A DNA stretch of 64,000 nt. It comes from Acidobacteria bacterium Ga0077534. GTDB taxonomy: Bacteria; Acidobacteriota; Blastocatellia; Pyrinomonadales; Pyrinomonadaceae. The notes below the pieces were generated by a model. It was not told the DNA's origin. It saw nothing but the letters and a program-made list of their open reading frames with translations, and searched no databases. This document shows positions 24,774-36,264 of this stretch, in pieces; position 1 is the first letter of the stretch, and every line of letters starts with the position of its first letter. The translations under genes and the position numbers were made by a program. Location of the stretch: NCBI GenBank assembly GCA_001464455.1, contig LNEI01000017.1, positions 62,001 through 126,000 of the forward strand. The letters are read 5' to 3'.

Positions 24774-25550
24774 ATGACCTTTGTTCACGAAACCGCTATT
24801 ATCAGCTCAAAGGCCACGATCGGAAACGGCTGCCATATCGGGCCATTTTGCACTATCGGCGATGACGTCGTTCTGGGCGATGGTGTCCGGCTGGAATCTC
24901 ATGTGGTCGTCGACGGGGTGACCACTGTCGGCGACGAAACTCGCGTTTTCCCGTTTGTCTCTATCGGCCTTGGCCCACAGGACCTAAAATACGCCGGCGA
25001 ACCAACGCGAACGGAGATCGGTAAGCGGAATCAGATCCGTGAATTTGTCACCATTCACCGTGGCACCGAGGGCGGTGGTGGCGTGACCCGAGTTGGCGAC
25101 GACAACCTTTTGATGGCTCAGGCTCATGTAGCTCACGATTGTCAGCTAGGCAGCGAGATCATCATGGCTAATGCCGCAACGCTTGCCGGCCACGTTGAGA
25201 TCGCGGACCGAGCCAGTGTCGGGGCATATTCGGGCGTTCACCAGTTCTGCCGTGTCGGCGTCGAGGCTTTTATTGGCGGCTACTCGGTGGTGGTCAAGGA
25301 TGCGATGCCATACGCCACGATACAGGGCAACCACGCCAAATGCTACGGCCTGAATCGCGTCGGAGCAAAACGCCGCGGCTACTCGAAAGAAACCATCGAT
25401 CATCTCAACCACGCGTTCCATCTGCTGCTTTCCGCAAAACTCAACACGACCCAGGCCGTCGAAAAGATCCGCGAAGAGATAATCGGCTGTCGCGAGGTCG
25501 ATCTGCTCGTCGATTTTATCGAAACCTCCAAACGCGGCGTCGTCAAGTGA
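24774..25550 (+). CDS. lpxA: Acyl-[ACP]-UDP-N-acetylglucosamine O-acyltransferase LpxA
   Basis: A 258-residue left-handed beta-helix enzyme that starts lipid A synthesis by acylating UDP-GlcNAc at O-3. Hexapeptide repeats run from the start (IGNGCHIGPFCTIGDDVVLG). HVAHDCQLG near 121-129 carries the catalytic His, and the family-specific GLGPQDLKYAGE and GLNRVGAKRRG follow. The C-terminal helical region (about 195-255) completes the expected length. lpxD is not in this cluster, unlike the proteobacterial order. The stop is 6 nt from the stop of the convergent giant gene. Confidence 0.95.
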   Translation: MTFVHETAIISSKATIGNGCHIGPFCTIGDDVVLGDGVRLESHVVVDGVTTVGDETRVFPFVSIGLGPQDLKYAGEPTRTEIGKRNQIREFVTIHRGTEGGGGVTRVGDDNLLMAQAHVAHDCQLGSEIIMANAATLAGHVEIADRASVGAYSGVHQFCRVGVEAFIGGYSVVVKDAMPYATIQGNHAKCYGLNRVGAKRRGYSKETIDHLNHAFHLLLSAKLNTTQAVEKIREEIIGCREVDLLVDFIETSKRGVVK

Positions 25551-25556
25551 GCATTA

Positions 25557-28500
25557 TCATTCCAGCCCGACAAAATCAATTCCGGTCAGGTTCCCATTGA
25601 TCTCTAACGATCTTGGAGTAAAGCGATATCGTTTAGTACTCACGGTCATCGTGTACGTCCGGCCTGCCGGGACGTTGCTAAAGGTATAAACTCCGAATGA
25701 GCTTGTCGTCGCGACCGTTCGAACGCCCTCAGGACTGATCATCGCAACTGAAGCGTTTCGTAATGCCGAACCTGTCGGCGTGAAAACGCGACCGGTGACC
25801 GTTGCAAATGTCTGCTGTACTGTCGCAGTAAGTTCCACGTCGTCAAGAAGGAAACTGTCGCTGCCAGCCGCTCCGCCTGGCCGACTGTAGTTAAAGCTCA
25901 ACATTCTCGGCTGGCCGTTGGCAAACGCAGATAGGTTGACCGTCTTGAGCGAGTAAACCGCTTCTGCGGCTGCCGGCTCGGTGAACGTTTGAACGACGGT
26001 TCCGTCGATCGTTACCGTCATTGTGGAACTCGAAGGGGCAGCGACCGAAGCCGCCCGCATATAAAACGTAAGCGTCGCCGTACTGCCTGCCGGAATTGTC
26101 ACGGTCTGCGATGCAGTGCCCGCTTCTGCGTTAGCTCCGCTGCCGGTCCCGTCGAACCACACCCAGCCGCTTCCTGATCTCGGAGCGGTTCCCGACCCGC
26201 AAATGCTTGTTCCAAAGCAGAGCGAACTGCCGAAGGCCGTCGATGTGGAGGTCCAATGCGGATTGGCCCCGGTCGCTGCTGCCGTAAGCTCATAACCTCC
26301 GTCGCGAACGATCGGCGTCGGACTCGGTGTAGCTGTTGGCGTGGGCGAGGCAGTCGGCGTTGGCGTTGGCGTTGGCGTGGGTGTCGGCGTCGGTGTTGGT
26401 GTCGGCGTTGGCGTTGGTGTTGGTGTTGGTGTTGGCGTTGGCGTTGGCGTCGGCGTCGGTGTTGGGGTCGGTGTCGGTGTTGCGGCAGGGCATGTAAAGA
26501 TAAGCGTAAACGCCCTGACGGAACCCGTATCGCTGCCCGCGTTATCGCTGACGTTTAGCGTCCAGTTCCCTACCGTGCTTTGGCCATCAAATGCCGAAAA
26601 TGGATTATTTGGCGAAAAGTTCCCGGACGGAAACGCCGCATTGTCCCCAGCACCACACTGGCTCTCGATCGATGGAAAGCCCCCGTCATCGTCTAGCAGA
26701 ACGGCCGCGAGGTTATTGCTGTTACAGCCGTTCGCCGAGGCCGGAACTCCCGGACGGTCGATCATCGTCACCGACGTTCCCGCGGGCGACGTGAGCTTTA
26801 TGAGCAGATCACCGATCCATGAATGGTTCAGCCCGACGGTCGTCGAGACGGGATCAGCACTCGGTGTCCCGTCAAACCGGAAGTTCATGTCTGTGATCGT
26901 GCAGGCTGTCGATACGTTCGTGACAATATTGACCCCGGCGGCCGCGTTGTCGGGTATAGTCACCGCCGGCCCCGTGTAGTTAATTATCACGCTGCCCCCC
27001 GGCGATGGCGTTGGTGTCGGTGTCGGCCCGACTGTGGGAGTGGGCGAAGGTGTCGGGGTTGCGTTGCCAGATTGCTGCGTGATCGTGTGCGTTGCCGATC
27101 CGGCGACTCCGGCGACGTCGATAGTTCCGGTACGCGGCGCCCCCGTTGTGTTCGCGGCTATGCTGTAGTTTATCGTTCCGTTCCCACTTCCCGAGGAGCC
27201 CGAGGTTACGGTGATCCAGTCGGGGAAAGCCGATGACGTCCAGTCGCAGCCATTGCCTGCGATGACATTCACAGTGCTCGTTGCTGCCGCTGATGAGAAT
27301 GTCCGATCGGTCGGATTCACCGCAAATGAACAACCTGGCGTAAAGCCGTTGTAAAGCCTCGCAATGTAGTCCGCCCCGACACGATTGATGGATCTAAAGT
27401 CGCCACCCAACAACACGCGGCCATCGGTCTGTAAATGTACATCATGGATCTGGCCCGAGTCTCCCCACTCAATATTCGACAGCGGCTTGAACGTCGGATC
27501 GAGCGTGCCGTCAGTGTTAAGGCGCGCGATACCTTTATACGCCTGGCCATTCAGGCGGAGAAAGATTCCGCCGATGATAACTTTTCCGTTTGTTTGGACC
27601 GCAGCATCGGCGATAAGGCTTCCTTGCCCGCTTTGAAAGGCTAGTTCCTGGAATGATGTGTCGAGCGTTCCGTTCGAATTTAGCCGAGCAATGCTCTGCC
27701 TCGGAGCACCGGCGACCATGCCGAAACTACCAATTATTATTATCTTTCCGTCAGGGTCGCGGAATGATTTTGTCAGCGTCGAGTTCGCATTGGCTATTGT
27801 AAATGTCGGATCGATGGTGCCATTACTGTTGTAGCGAACCAGTCCGCTATTGCCGCCTGAGCTTCCGCACGCCAGCATTTGCCCCCCTGGCAAAAGGTCT
27901 ATCGTCCCGGGCGAGCAGAACTGTACTCCGCGGTTGAAGCTCGCATCGAGCGTACCGTTAGCATTGAGGCGGGCCATATTGTTCCGCTCCTGGCCGTCCA
28001 CCAACGAAAAGTGGCCACCTATCATTATCTGATTGTCGGCTTGAACTGAGATCGCCGACACATGGCTGACGCTGCTGCCGCCGACGGTGGCATTAAATGA
28101 TGTATCAAGGGCTCCGTTCGGATGGAGCCGAGCAATAAGACGGCGGGGATTACCGCCAACTAGCTGAAAGTCGCCGCCTATCAGGATCTTGCCATCGGCG
28201 GGCTGAATGGCGAGAGCTGTCACACCGAGGAAGTTAATATTAGAGATTGCGGGATCGTTGAAGGTCGGGTCGATCTTCCCGTCCTGATTTATCCGTACCA
28301 AATGGCCTCGCGTGACACCGCCGGCCGAAGTGATCTGACGCATGCCGACAAGTATCTTGCCGTCCGGCTGCGTAATTACTACCCTGACACCGGCTCCACT
28401 TATCGCGGGTCCGAGTGAAATATCCTCGGGGAACAGATCCAGCGACGAGTCAGTGTTCAGTCGAACGAGGCTGTTGCGCGTTTGCCCGCGTACGCTAGCA

Positions 28501-31500
28501 AAATTGCCCCCGGCAAAAACTTTATCGTTCGGCTGGATCGCGAGGGCGTCTATATTTCCGTTAGGAATATTTGGAACATAGGTCGGGTCAAATGCGCCGT
28601 TCTGGCTCAGCCGCACTAGTCCTCCGCTGCTGGCACCGACCACAACTCTGCCATCGGTCTGAACGACAATATCGTTTACCGAACCAAACGTAGTTCCGGA
28701 GACGAGGAATGATGTATCATCGCTTCCGTTTTCGTTGATCCTTTTGATCCAACCCGATATCACGCCGCCGACCAGGAATTGGCCGTTGGGAAGTCTAATG
28801 GCGTGGTTCAGTCCGGAGCCGATATCAGCGGTAAACGTTGGGTCGATCGTGCCGTTGTCATTGAGTCGCACGAAACCCGAGCCCTGAGGGCCGAGCTGAA
28901 AGGAGCCGCCGATGTACAAGCGGCCGAGTGGGTCAACGACGAGGGTGCCGATCGTCTCGGTTATGAAGAGAGGTGACGTAAAGGTTGTATCGCGAGCACC
29001 AGTAGCCGTCAGACGGCCCATGTTACGGCTGGGCGTATTGTTGATGTTCGCAAACGGGCCGCCGATAACGATCCTATCTCCCTGTATCGCCACCTCGTTC
29101 ACCGTCGCACTTACGATCGGGTCCTGGAAGGATGTGTCGAGATTTCCATCCGGATTGAGACGGGCCACTCGGCTGCGCGTTTGCCCTCCGACCTCGGTAA
29201 AGGAACCGACAATTACGATCTTCCCGTCCTGCTGAAGAGCGACGCCGTAGACATCGCCATTCACGCTGGGATGAAATGCGTAGTCGGGCGAGCCATCGGC
29301 ATTAAGTCGTGCGATGCCGCGCTGCAGTCGGCTGGCGAATGAAATAAATTCTCCGACAACGACTGCCTTTCCATCAGGTTGGAGCACTATGTCCTTGACG
29401 TAAGAATATTGGCCGCCAGTTCCATCTGCTACGCCGCCGATCAGGCGACTGACAAGATCCGGATCGAGATCGCCATCAGCTGGAGTTGGTGTCGGAGTTG
29501 GCGTTACCGTAGGGGCGGCATCGTCATTTGTGATCGTTCCGAGACCCTGATTGTCAGCGATCGTCGCTCCGCCGGTCGGATTTGCAAGATTGACGAAAAA
29601 CGTTTCGCTCGGTTCGAACGTCGTATCGCCGCTGACGTTGACCGTGATCTGTTTGGTTGTCTCGTTCGGATTAAAAGTTATCGTGCCGTTGGCAGCCGCG
29701 TAGTCGATCCCGGCGGTTGCGGTTCCGTCTGCGGTCGCGAATGTCGCGGTTACGGCCTGTGGATTTGCCTGTGAGAGCGTGGCGGTGAAGTTGAAGGCTG
29801 TTGTGCCGGTATTTCCTTCGCTCAAGGTAACGTCATTGATCGAGATGGACGGAGCACCGGCGGCGGGCATTGATATCTGATACAGGCCGCGCCCGTGCGT
29901 TGCTATACGCAGCTTGCGGCCAGGGGCGACCGCCATGTCGAAGACCGCTACTCGCGGCAGATCGGTTCCAAATGGTGTCCAGGTGGCTCCACTATTGGTA
30001 GACATGAAAACACCTATATCCGTACCGGCGAATATTGAACTCGAATTCGTCGGATCGATCGCAAAGGCATTTACCGGGACCTGTGGAAGCGATCCCGATG
30101 CCGGAACCCAGGTGGGTGATCCACTGTTGAGATTGGCCGTTCGCCAGACACTGTTTACGCCAAAAGCAGATAATGTGACGTAGGCAATATTCGCGTTATT
30201 CGGGTCGATTACGGCTCTTCCGATAAAGGCATTTGGGACTGCATTCGACGGATCGAGGTTGGTTAAGGTCGCTGACCCGGTGGTCGTACCCCAAATAGCT
30301 CCGTTACTCAGGCCGACGATGCGTACGTTATCATTCTGCCGCGATATACCGATAGCACTTATCGGGTCGCCTGCCGAAATGGGGGCTTGGCTAACGATCG
30401 TGTGCGTAAGCCCTGTGTCCGATGAACGATAGAGACGGTCCGTTCCATAGTAGACCGTGTTCGGGTTACCGGGCCCGCGAGCTAGCGGGGCATAAAACAA
30501 AGTCGATCCGCCGCACGTTATGCCATTTCCCGCGTTGCCTTCACCCTGGCATCCACGAAAACTCCAGTTCCCGTCGCTCGCCGCTAAAGTCGACGAAACC
30601 GTTCCATACCCCTGCAGGCCTTCGACATTGAAATACGTGTGGTACATCCGCACATTGGTCGTATCGGTCGCATTTTGATCGATGAGGGAATAGCCGCCGT
30701 CGCCGAAATCGATCCGCCTCCATGTACCGTCCGGACGGTAATGGTTGGTTCCATTGTCTTGGGTGCCGCCGATAGTAAAATTCGGATCGGTAGGATGGAC
30801 GGCGAGCCCCATGAACTGCGTCGCGCTAAACTGCGAATTGTTCAGGATCGTCCATGAATTACCAGCGTTGATCGATTTATAGATGCCGCCGTCAGTTCCG
30901 AAATAGAGAGTTGATGGCTGGGACCGAGCGACCGCGATCACGTGGGAATCAGCATGCAGGCCGACCTCACTCCGCGTGAAGCTCTCTCCGCCGTCCGAAG
31001 AATGTGCGAAAATGAGTGTTGGATCTCCTCCGAGATAAACCCTGTTCGGGTCGTTCGGGTCAACTGCGATCGCGATGTCGTAAAAACACTGTCCGCCACA
31101 AAAGTTGTTATCGATCTGCTGCGTCCACGTCACGCCTTCGTCCGTTGACCGCAAGACGCGGCCGCCGCCATTTCCTGTCGCGGCATAGATCGTAGGGTTT
31201 GGAGCTCCAGCCGACCGCTGAATCGCAAACTCAGTATTCGTCGTAGTTACACCGCCGGAGAAGGTCTGACGATTCGTGAAGGTCGGATTGGCCGAAAGTG
31301 CATTCGACGAGACGATTATTCCGCCTCCGTTCGTGTTTAGATTTGCGACCAGCAGATTCGGATTCTGCGGATCGAGCACCATATCGTGCACGCTGAATTG
31401 CGGACCGATCGGGGCAAACGTCGGGTTGGGTGATGTGGCGTTCGAAGAGCGATAGATACCCGGATTGGGGATCGTGCCGAAACTCGTATAGTAACCACCG

Positions 31501-32279
31501 AGGCCGGCGACACCATCAGTAGAAGCAACAAAAATGGTCGCCGGATCTGTCGGATGAACGAGGATCTGTCCTACGGCGTTTCCGCTGAATATATCCGCAC
31601 CCGCAGCATTCCTATTGAGAGGGCCGGAAACAACCGGCGAAACCCCGCTCGCGCTATCTATCCGGTATACGCCAACTCCAAAAAACCCGTGGCCATTGTT
31701 ATTACCTTCGCCAGTTCCGACATAGATCGTGTCCGGCTGTGACGGAGCTATTGCGATGGCCCCGACAGCCAGGCTGAGCGCGCTGTCGAGCAGCGGCGTC
31801 CAGTTCGCGCCTCCATTAGTTGACCGATACAGCCCGCCTTGAGCCGTGCCGACGTACACTATGTCCGCGTTCGTCGGGTGGACGGCAATGGAGATGACCC
31901 GTCCGCTCACAGGGGTCGAGATGCCTGTTGTCTGGCCGTTAGGGATCGGTGCCGGGCCGATCGCTTGCCAGGCTTCGAGCAGCGCGTCCGATTCGGGGCT
32001 AAGGAGTCGTGAACGCTCCAGCATCTCCATTTCGGCCAAAGCCCGCTGCCGAGCCGCCGGATCCACCGGCTTATCTTTTTCTACGCCGCGCTTCAGAGCG
32101 AAATATCGAGCCCGTCTGCTTTTGAACTCCTCTTTGCTTAGCCCCGAGCTAAACTTTCGCGGCATATCCGGATCGTCTTCATCGCTCTGAGCGAAAGACG
32201 TTGCGTATGGAAATGAAAATGCCAGTATCAATCCCAGCAAAGCGAAGATGATCGCGCCGACCAAGAATTTTGATCTCAT
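25557..32279 (-). CDS. Giant secreted multidomain protein (propeller, Calx-beta, delta-60, BACON, P domain)
   Basis: About 2,240 residues from ATG 32279, which opens a signal peptide ([20 protein letters not shown]...). Domains in order, rough residues: sortilin/BNR-type beta-propeller 80-800 (repeated SxDGGxxW-like units); Calx-beta 810-920 ([15 protein letters not shown]); about 13 delta-60 repeats 940-1645 (e.g. [10 protein letters not shown]...[13 protein letters not shown]); BACON-like 1650-1725; proprotein-convertase P domain 1760-1925; a (TP)n linker 1930-1980; a carbohydrate-binding-like domain 1990-2150; a C-terminal carboxypeptidase-regulatory-like domain 2158-2240. It probably acts at the cell surface in adhesion or polymer binding. 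It is divergent from the ECF sigma/kinase pair. Confidence 0.85.
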   Translation of the reverse strand: MRSKFLVGAIIFALLGLILAFSFPYATSFAQSDEDDPDMPRKFSSGLSKEEFKSRRARYFALKRGVEKDKPVDPAARQRALAEMEMLERSRLLSPESDALLEAWQAIGPAPIPNGQTTGISTPVSGRVISIAVHPTNADIVYVGTAQGGLYRSTNGGANWTPLLDSALSLAVGAIAIAPSQPDTIYVGTGEGNNNGHGFFGVGVYRIDSASGVSPVVSGPLNRNAAGADIFSGNAVGQILVHPTDPATIFVASTDGVAGLGGYYTSFGTIPNPGIYRSSNATSPNPTFAPIGPQFSVHDMVLDPQNPNLLVANLNTNGGGIIVSSNALSANPTFTNRQTFSGGVTTTNTEFAIQRSAGAPNPTIYAATGNGGGRVLRSTDEGVTWTQQIDNNFCGGQCFYDIAIAVDPNDPNRVYLGGDPTLIFAHSSDGGESFTRSEVGLHADSHVIAVARSQPSTLYFGTDGGIYKSINAGNSWTILNNSQFSATQFMGLAVHPTDPNFTIGGTQDNGTNHYRPDGTWRRIDFGDGGYSLIDQNATDTTNVRMYHTYFNVEGLQGYGTVSSTLAASDGNWSFRGCQGEGNAGNGITCGGSTLFYAPLARGPGNPNTVYYGTDRLYRSSDTGLTHTIVSQAPISAGDPISAIGISRQNDNVRIVGLSNGAIWGTTTGSATLTNLDPSNAVPNAFIGRAVIDPNNANIAYVTLSAFGVNSVWRTANLNSGSPTWVPASGSLPQVPVNAFAIDPTNSSSIFAGTDIGVFMSTNSGATWTPFGTDLPRVAVFDMAVAPGRKLRIATHGRGLYQISMPAAGAPSISINDVTLSEGNTGTTAFNFTATLSQANPQAVTATFATADGTATAGIDYAAANGTITFNPNETTKQITVNVSGDTTFEPSETFFVNLANPTGGATIADNQGLGTITNDDAAPTVTPTPTPTPADGDLDPDLVSRLIGGVADGTGGQYSYVKDIVLQPDGKAVVVGEFISFASRLQRGIARLNADGSPDYAFHPSVNGDVYGVALQQDGKIVIVGSFTEVGGQTRSRVARLNPDGNLDTSFQDPIVSATVNEVAIQGDRIVIGGPFANINNTPSRNMGRLTATGARDTTFTSPLFITETIGTLVVDPLGRLYIGGSFQLGPQGSGFVRLNDNGTIDPTFTADIGSGLNHAIRLPNGQFLVGGVISGWIKRINENGSDDTSFLVSGTTFGSVNDIVVQTDGRVVVGASSGGLVRLSQNGAFDPTYVPNIPNGNIDALAIQPNDKVFAGGNFASVRGQTRNSLVRLNTDSSLDLFPEDISLGPAISGAGVRVVITQPDGKILVGMRQITSAGGVTRGHLVRINQDGKIDPTFNDPAISNINFLGVTALAIQPADGKILIGGDFQLVGGNPRRLIARLHPNGALDTSFNATVGGSSVSHVSAISVQADNQIMIGGHFSLVDGQERNNMARLNANGTLDASFNRGVQFCSPGTIDLLPGGQMLACGSSGGNSGLVRYNSNGTIDPTFTIANANSTLTKSFRDPDGKIIIIGSFGMVAGAPRQSIARLNSNGTLDTSFQELAFQSGQGSLIADAAVQTNGKVIIGGIFLRLNGQAYKGIARLNTDGTLDPTFKPLSNIEWGDSGQIHDVHLQTDGRVLLGGDFRSINRVGADYIARLYNGFTPGCSFAVNPTDRTFSSAAATSTVNVIAGNGCDWTSSAFPDWITVTSGSSGSGNGTINYSIAANTTGAPRTGTIDVAGVAGSATHTITQQSGNATPTPSPTPTVGPTPTPTPSPGGSVIINYTGPAVTIPDNAAAGVNIVTNVSTACTITDMNFRFDGTPSADPVSTTVGLNHSWIGDLLIKLTSPAGTSVTMIDRPGVPASANGCNSNNLAAVLLDDDGGFPSIESQCGAGDNAAFPSGNFSPNNPFSAFDGQSTVGNWTLNVSDNAGSDTGSVRAFTLIFTCPAATPTPTPTPTPTPTPTPTPTPTPTPTPTPTPTPTPTPTPTPTPTASPTPTATPSPTPIVRDGGYELTAAATGANPHWTSTSTAFGSSLCFGTSICGSGTAPRSGSGWVWFDGTGSGANAEAGTASQTVTIPAGSTATLTFYMRAASVAAPSSSTMTVTIDGTVVQTFTEPAAAEAVYSLKTVNLSAFANGQPRMLSFNYSRPGGAAGSDSFLLDDVELTATVQQTFATVTGRVFTPTGSALRNASVAMISPEGVRTVATTSSFGVYTFSNVPAGRTYTMTVSTKRYRFTPRSLEINGNLTGIDFVGLE
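26338..26483. repeat. Low-complexity (TP)n-coding hexamer repeat
   Basis: A near-perfect run of GTTGGC/GTCGGC/GTTGGT hexamers, encoding alternating Thr-Pro on the minus strand as a linker between the P domain and the next domain. Expected to vary in length between strains. Confidence 0.85.
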
Positions 32280-32413
32280 AAATTTAGGCTCGCAGACGAA
32301 GTTTTTGGATTCCGTCACATATGCGATTTCTACTCGAAAAGTGGCTCATAATAATTTTCCAGCATCCAAGATCGGCGGTGCGTATCGCTTGCGAAAAAGG
32401 ATAAAGCCGCCTA

Positions 32414-32436
32414 TTCTGGTTGTTCTCTTCCCAGAA
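32414..32436. promoter_or_regulatory. Inverted repeat in the divergent giant protein/ECF spacer
   Basis: TTCTGG (32414-32419) and CCAGAA (32431-32436) lie in the 193-nt spacer, 37 nt before the sigma-factor start. Possible operator or hairpin; unassigned. Confidence 0.3.
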
Positions 32437-32472
32437 CAGAAAGTTCCACCTTGGAGCAATGCTCTGAGCTAA

Positions 32473-33036
32473 ATGTCTACAGCGATCACAAAACTACTTA
32501 ACGAGTCGCGCACCGATGAGGAATCGGCCTTAGATGAGGTGCTGCCGCTTGTCTATGCAGAGATGCGGCGGCTTGCGGGCGCGTATCTTAGCCGCGAACG
32601 TGTTGGGCACACATTACAACCAACGGCTCTCGTACATGAGGTGTATCTCAAGCTCGCCGGACAGGGACCGGTCGCATGGCAAAACAGGGCACATTTCTTT
32701 GGCGCGGCATCGACGTTGATGCGCGAGATACTGATAGACCACGCACGTTCAAAGAAAAGGAAGAAACGAGGCAGTGGAATGCGCACGTATATTGAGATCG
32801 ATGCAGCCATCGGCGTGAACGATGATAACCAACTCGACGTACTGGCCGTAGACGAAGCATTGAACGAACTCGAACGCCTCGACGAACGCCAGGCCAAGAT
32901 AGTCGAAATGAAATTTTTTGCGGGAATGACGATCGAAGAGATCGCAGAGGTTCTGGACATTTCGCCGGCGACTATAAAGCGCGACTGGACATCCGCAAAG
33001 CTTTTGCTTACTCGCATGCTCGATCCGTCAAGTTAG
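32473..33036 (+). CDS. ECF-like RNA polymerase sigma factor (TIGR02999 type)
   Basis: A 187-residue sigma factor. Region 2 reads VYAEMRRLAGAYLSRER, followed by the group hallmark LQPTALVHEVYLKLAG and the ARAHFFGAAS-like WQNRAHFFGAASTLMREIL with IDHARSKKR. Region 4 is AKIVEMKFFAGMTIEEIAEV with the HTH ISPATIKRDW. These sigma factors are abundant in Acidobacteriota and Planctomycetes and are typically paired with protein kinases rather than classical anti-sigma factors. The kinase gene starts 1 nt after the stop, so regulation by phosphorylation is the likely model. Confidence 0.92.
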   Translation: MSTAITKLLNESRTDEESALDEVLPLVYAEMRRLAGAYLSRERVGHTLQPTALVHEVYLKLAGQGPVAWQNRAHFFGAASTLMREILIDHARSKKRKKRGSGMRTYIEIDAAIGVNDDNQLDVLAVDEALNELERLDERQAKIVEMKFFAGMTIEEIAEVLDISPATIKRDWTSAKLLLTRMLDPSS

Positions 33037-33037
33037 T

Positions 33038-35737
33038 ATGACCCCTGAAAGATGGAAGCAGATCAGGGAGATCCTGGAACCAGCGGCAGAAATGCCGACT
33101 GGGCCTCGTTTGTCATTTGTAAAGCAAAAATGCGGACAAGACGTAGAACTGCGTACCGAGATCGAAGGCCTGCTCAGCGCCTCTGAACGTGCCGACGCTT
33201 TCGAGAAACAGCCGATCGCGGCGGTCACGAATGACACAGCCTCGTCGCTCCTAGGCGAAACGATCGGCAATTATCGGATCACCGGTGAACTCGGAAGCGG
33301 CGGCATGGGCTCGGTCTTTCTCGCTGTTCGGTCTGACGGCTCGTTTGAGCAGAAGGTAGCTCTCAAATTGATCAAACGTGGAATGGATTCGGATGCGATC
33401 CTTAAGCGATTTTCAACTGAGCGGCAGATCCTCGCTTCACTGGACCATCCCAACATCGCACATCTTATCGATGGCGGAACCACGAGCGACGGCCGGCCAT
33501 ATTTCGTGATGGAATACGTTTCCGGCAAGACCATCATCGATTACATCCGCGATCATTCGCTTGGGCTTTCAGAGCGGCTCGACCTCTTCCGCGAGGTCTG
33601 CTCCGCCGTGGCATACGCACATCAGAACCTGGTTATCCATCGCGACCTTAAACCCTCGAATATTCTGGTGAACACGGCGGGCGTTCCGAAGCTGCTTGAT
33701 TTTGGCATCGCAAAACTGCTTAGGTCGGACACAGTAGCCGAGACCGCTACACGCCATGCCGTTTTTACGCCAGAATACGCGTCGCCCGAACAGATCCGCG
33801 GAGAAAACCTAACGACTGCGACCGATATTTACTCGTTAGGAGCAATTCTTTACGAAGCTCTGACCGGCGTTCGTCCCTTCGCATTCGAAGACAAGAATCT
33901 GGGTCAAATAGTTCAAACCGCGACCAGTGCAGCGGCCGTCCGGCCTTCTGACAATCGTACCCCAGGAAACGAGACTGAGGCGCACCCCTTTCCCCTTACT
34001 CATCTGCGAGGTGATCTCGATAACATCGTCCTCAAAGCTCTCAGTAAAGAGCCTGAGCGTCGTTATTCATCGGTTGAGCAGTTTGCCGAGGATATTCGTC
34101 GCCATCTTCGCGGCTTGCCGGTGGTTGCCCGTCAGGCCACCTGGCGATACAGAGCTCACACATTTACACGACGAAATCCCGTTCTGGTCGGAGCGGTTGC
34201 TTTAGTTTTTTTGACACTGATCGCTGGCATCACCGCCACAACTATCCTCGCGCACCGAGCCGAAGCGGAGCGGCAAAAGGCAGAACGCCGATTCAATGAT
34301 GTCCGGGCGATCACCAACTCGCTCATTTTTGAGGTAAACGAAAAGATCGACGAGAGTCCTATCAAAGCAAGAGAGCTGCTCGTTACGCGCACCATCGAAT
34401 ACCTCGACAAACTAGCGTCGGAAGCAGGGGAGGATACCGGTCTGCAGGCGGAGCTTGCAGCAGCATACGAAAAGATCGGAGACGTTCAGGCATTTCATTA
34501 CGGTTCAGGGATCGGGGACACAGCGGGATCCATCGAGAATCATCAAAAGGCTCTCGCGATGAGGGCGGCCCTGGACCTTAAGGAGCCTGAAAACCTGCAG
34601 CATAAGCTTGCCTTCGCAAGCAGCCTTCTGAAGATCGCCGATCTGTCGACTACCGCCGGACGAACGAGCGCGGCTCTCGAAAAGTATGAACTTGCTGTCG
34701 CTACGATGGAGGGTGCTAAAGCTCTGGCCCCTGCCGACACTCAGGTCAAACGTGAGCTTGCTAAAGCGTACGCAAAATTCGGTCAGGGTATCTTGCGATC
34801 GGGCTCGATATCTAAAGCACTGGCGAACTACGAAAAGGCTGTCGACCTAATGGTCGGCCTGACGGCTTCCGGAACCGCCGACGCTCGCCTGCTACACAGC
34901 GTTTCGGTCTACAAAAGCTATGCGGGCTACGCAAAACTTGAAATGGGATCGGTCGATGACGCCTTGATCGATTTTAATGAATCACTGCAGATCGATAAGC
35001 AAATATGGGAAACCGACCGTGAAAGCCGTGAGCATATGCGAAATCTGGCAAGTGCCGAGCAGTGGGTAGGATACGCTCTAAGATCCTCGCAGCGGTTCGA
35101 CGAGAGTCGTGAGCACCTTCTACAATCAATGAACTTACAACAACGGCTTCACGAGCTAGATAGATCTAACGTCGGCGACATGAACTCGCTCGCAGATGCT
35201 CATTTGGAGTTGGGCTGGACGGCCTCAGAAGCAGGAAAGACCCAAATCGCCGTCGAGCACTTCGAAACCGCGATCTCGCTATACGGTAAAGTTGCTGAAA
35301 ACGATCCAAATAACCTGAGCTCTCGCCGTCAGTTATCCTTTACCCGACGTCACCTCGGCGATGCTCTCGCAAAACGAGGCGAACGCGATTCGGCGGTCCA
35401 GAGATTTACCGCTGCTCTGCGGGAAACTGACGAGCTAATTCAAAGGGATCAACAAAACACCGAGTTTCGCTACGACAAGGCGATATGCCTCTCTCGCCTC
35501 GCCGAATACGGTTCGGGTTCACCGGAAGGTTTGAACGAAGCCAGGTCGATCCTAGAGGGTCTCGTAAAGGAATCGCCCGAACGGAAACGGCTCAGCGATG
35601 ACCTACTGCATATTCGCAGGCTGCTGGAAGGTCGGGTAGATCGCTCAACGGCACGTTATCAGGGATTGCGTCGTCGTTCGAGTTCGTCGAGAACATCCGC
35701 CAAAGAAAGGTCCTTCGCCCTTAGCAATATCATGTAA
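33038..35737 (+). CDS. Membrane Ser/Thr protein kinase with TPR repeats
   Basis: An 899-residue PknB-like kinase. The short N-terminal MTPERWKQIREILEPA segment is typical for kinases of these phyla. Glycine loop GELGSGGMGSVF (83-94), catalytic HRDLKPSNI near 200, DFGIAKLL near 220. A single TM follows near 385-410, then TPR-like helical repeats to about 870 that would lie on the other side of the membrane. It is coupled to the ECF sigma gene (1-nt gap). The last 26 codons ([15 protein letters not shown]...) run antisense through the end of hisIE and look like read-through rather than a conserved domain. Confidence 0.92.
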   Translation: MTPERWKQIREILEPAAEMPTGPRLSFVKQKCGQDVELRTEIEGLLSASERADAFEKQPIAAVTNDTASSLLGETIGNYRITGELGSGGMGSVFLAVRSDGSFEQKVALKLIKRGMDSDAILKRFSTERQILASLDHPNIAHLIDGGTTSDGRPYFVMEYVSGKTIIDYIRDHSLGLSERLDLFREVCSAVAYAHQNLVIHRDLKPSNILVNTAGVPKLLDFGIAKLLRSDTVAETATRHAVFTPEYASPEQIRGENLTTATDIYSLGAILYEALTGVRPFAFEDKNLGQIVQTATSAAAVRPSDNRTPGNETEAHPFPLTHLRGDLDNIVLKALSKEPERRYSSVEQFAEDIRRHLRGLPVVARQATWRYRAHTFTRRNPVLVGAVALVFLTLIAGITATTILAHRAEAERQKAERRFNDVRAITNSLIFEVNEKIDESPIKARELLVTRTIEYLDKLASEAGEDTGLQAELAAAYEKIGDVQAFHYGSGIGDTAGSIENHQKALAMRAALDLKEPENLQHKLAFASSLLKIADLSTTAGRTSAALEKYELAVATMEGAKALAPADTQVKRELAKAYAKFGQGILRSGSISKALANYEKAVDLMVGLTASGTADARLLHSVSVYKSYAGYAKLEMGSVDDALIDFNESLQIDKQIWETDRESREHMRNLASAEQWVGYALRSSQRFDESREHLLQSMNLQQRLHELDRSNVGDMNSLADAHLELGWTASEAGKTQIAVEHFETAISLYGKVAENDPNNLSSRRQLSFTRRHLGDALAKRGERDSAVQRFTAALRETDELIQRDQQNTEFRYDKAICLSRLAEYGSGSPEGLNEARSILEGLVKESPERKRLSDDLLHIRRLLEGRVDRSTARYQGLRRRSSSSRTSAKERSFALSNIM

Positions 35738-36264
35738 TGAAAAAGAAGATCGGCGGCCTCGGACGTAAACCTTCCGCGATCGTCATCCTTCGCTTCGATC
35801 ACAAGTTCGACTGCTTCCTCACCGACCTTTTGCGCGATCTTGTTGATCCCTTTTTCGAACAGGCTAGCGATATAAGAACCTTCCGTTTTTTCACTCCGCC
35901 TTTTGTCGATCACATTCTGAAGCTCTATCAACTGGTCGGTCGTTTGCTGTTTTGGGTTAGTTTCAGCAAAACAAGTAGCCGAACCGGTGTGACAAACCGG
36001 GCCCGCCGGCCGAGCAGCTATGAGCAGAGTATCTTCATCACAGTCGGCTTCGATAGATACGACGTCGAGAAAATTCCCGCTCGTCTCGCCCTTGGTCCAA
36101 AGCTGCTGCCGCGAACGTGAGTAAAATGTCACGCGGCCCGTATCTCGGGTTTGGCTGAACGCCTCTTCGCTCATAAAACCAAGCATCAAGACAGCCCGCG
36201 TATCCGCATCCTGAACGATCGCCGGGATCAATCCATCTGCGTATTTTTGGTAATTCAAATTCAT
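35659..36264 (-). CDS. hisIE: Bifunctional phosphoribosyl-AMP cyclohydrolase/phosphoribosyl-ATP pyrophosphatase
   Basis: A 201-residue fusion. HisI half (1-105): [22 protein letters not shown] and the zinc ligands in CHTGSATC. HisE half (110-200): [22 protein letters not shown] with the Glu-rich metal site and [11 protein letters not shown]. These are steps 2 and 3 of histidine synthesis. It is last in the his operon: its start overlaps the end of hisF by 4 nt. Its final 79 nt overlap the 3' end of the convergent kinase gene. Confidence 0.96.
   Translation of the reverse strand: MNLNYQKYADGLIPAIVQDADTRAVLMLGFMSEEAFSQTRDTGRVTFYSRSRQQLWTKGETSGNFLDVVSIEADCDEDTLLIAARPAGPVCHTGSATCFAETNPKQQTTDQLIELQNVIDKRRSEKTEGSYIASLFEKGINKIAQKVGEEAVELVIEAKDDDRGRFTSEAADLLFHYMILLRAKDLSLADVLDELERRRNP

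Noticed and set aside
26341-26979. 212-residue plus-strand frame rich in Gly-Val dipeptides
   Set aside because: It is the antisense of the (TP)n linker of the giant protein; the other frames there show the same low complexity.
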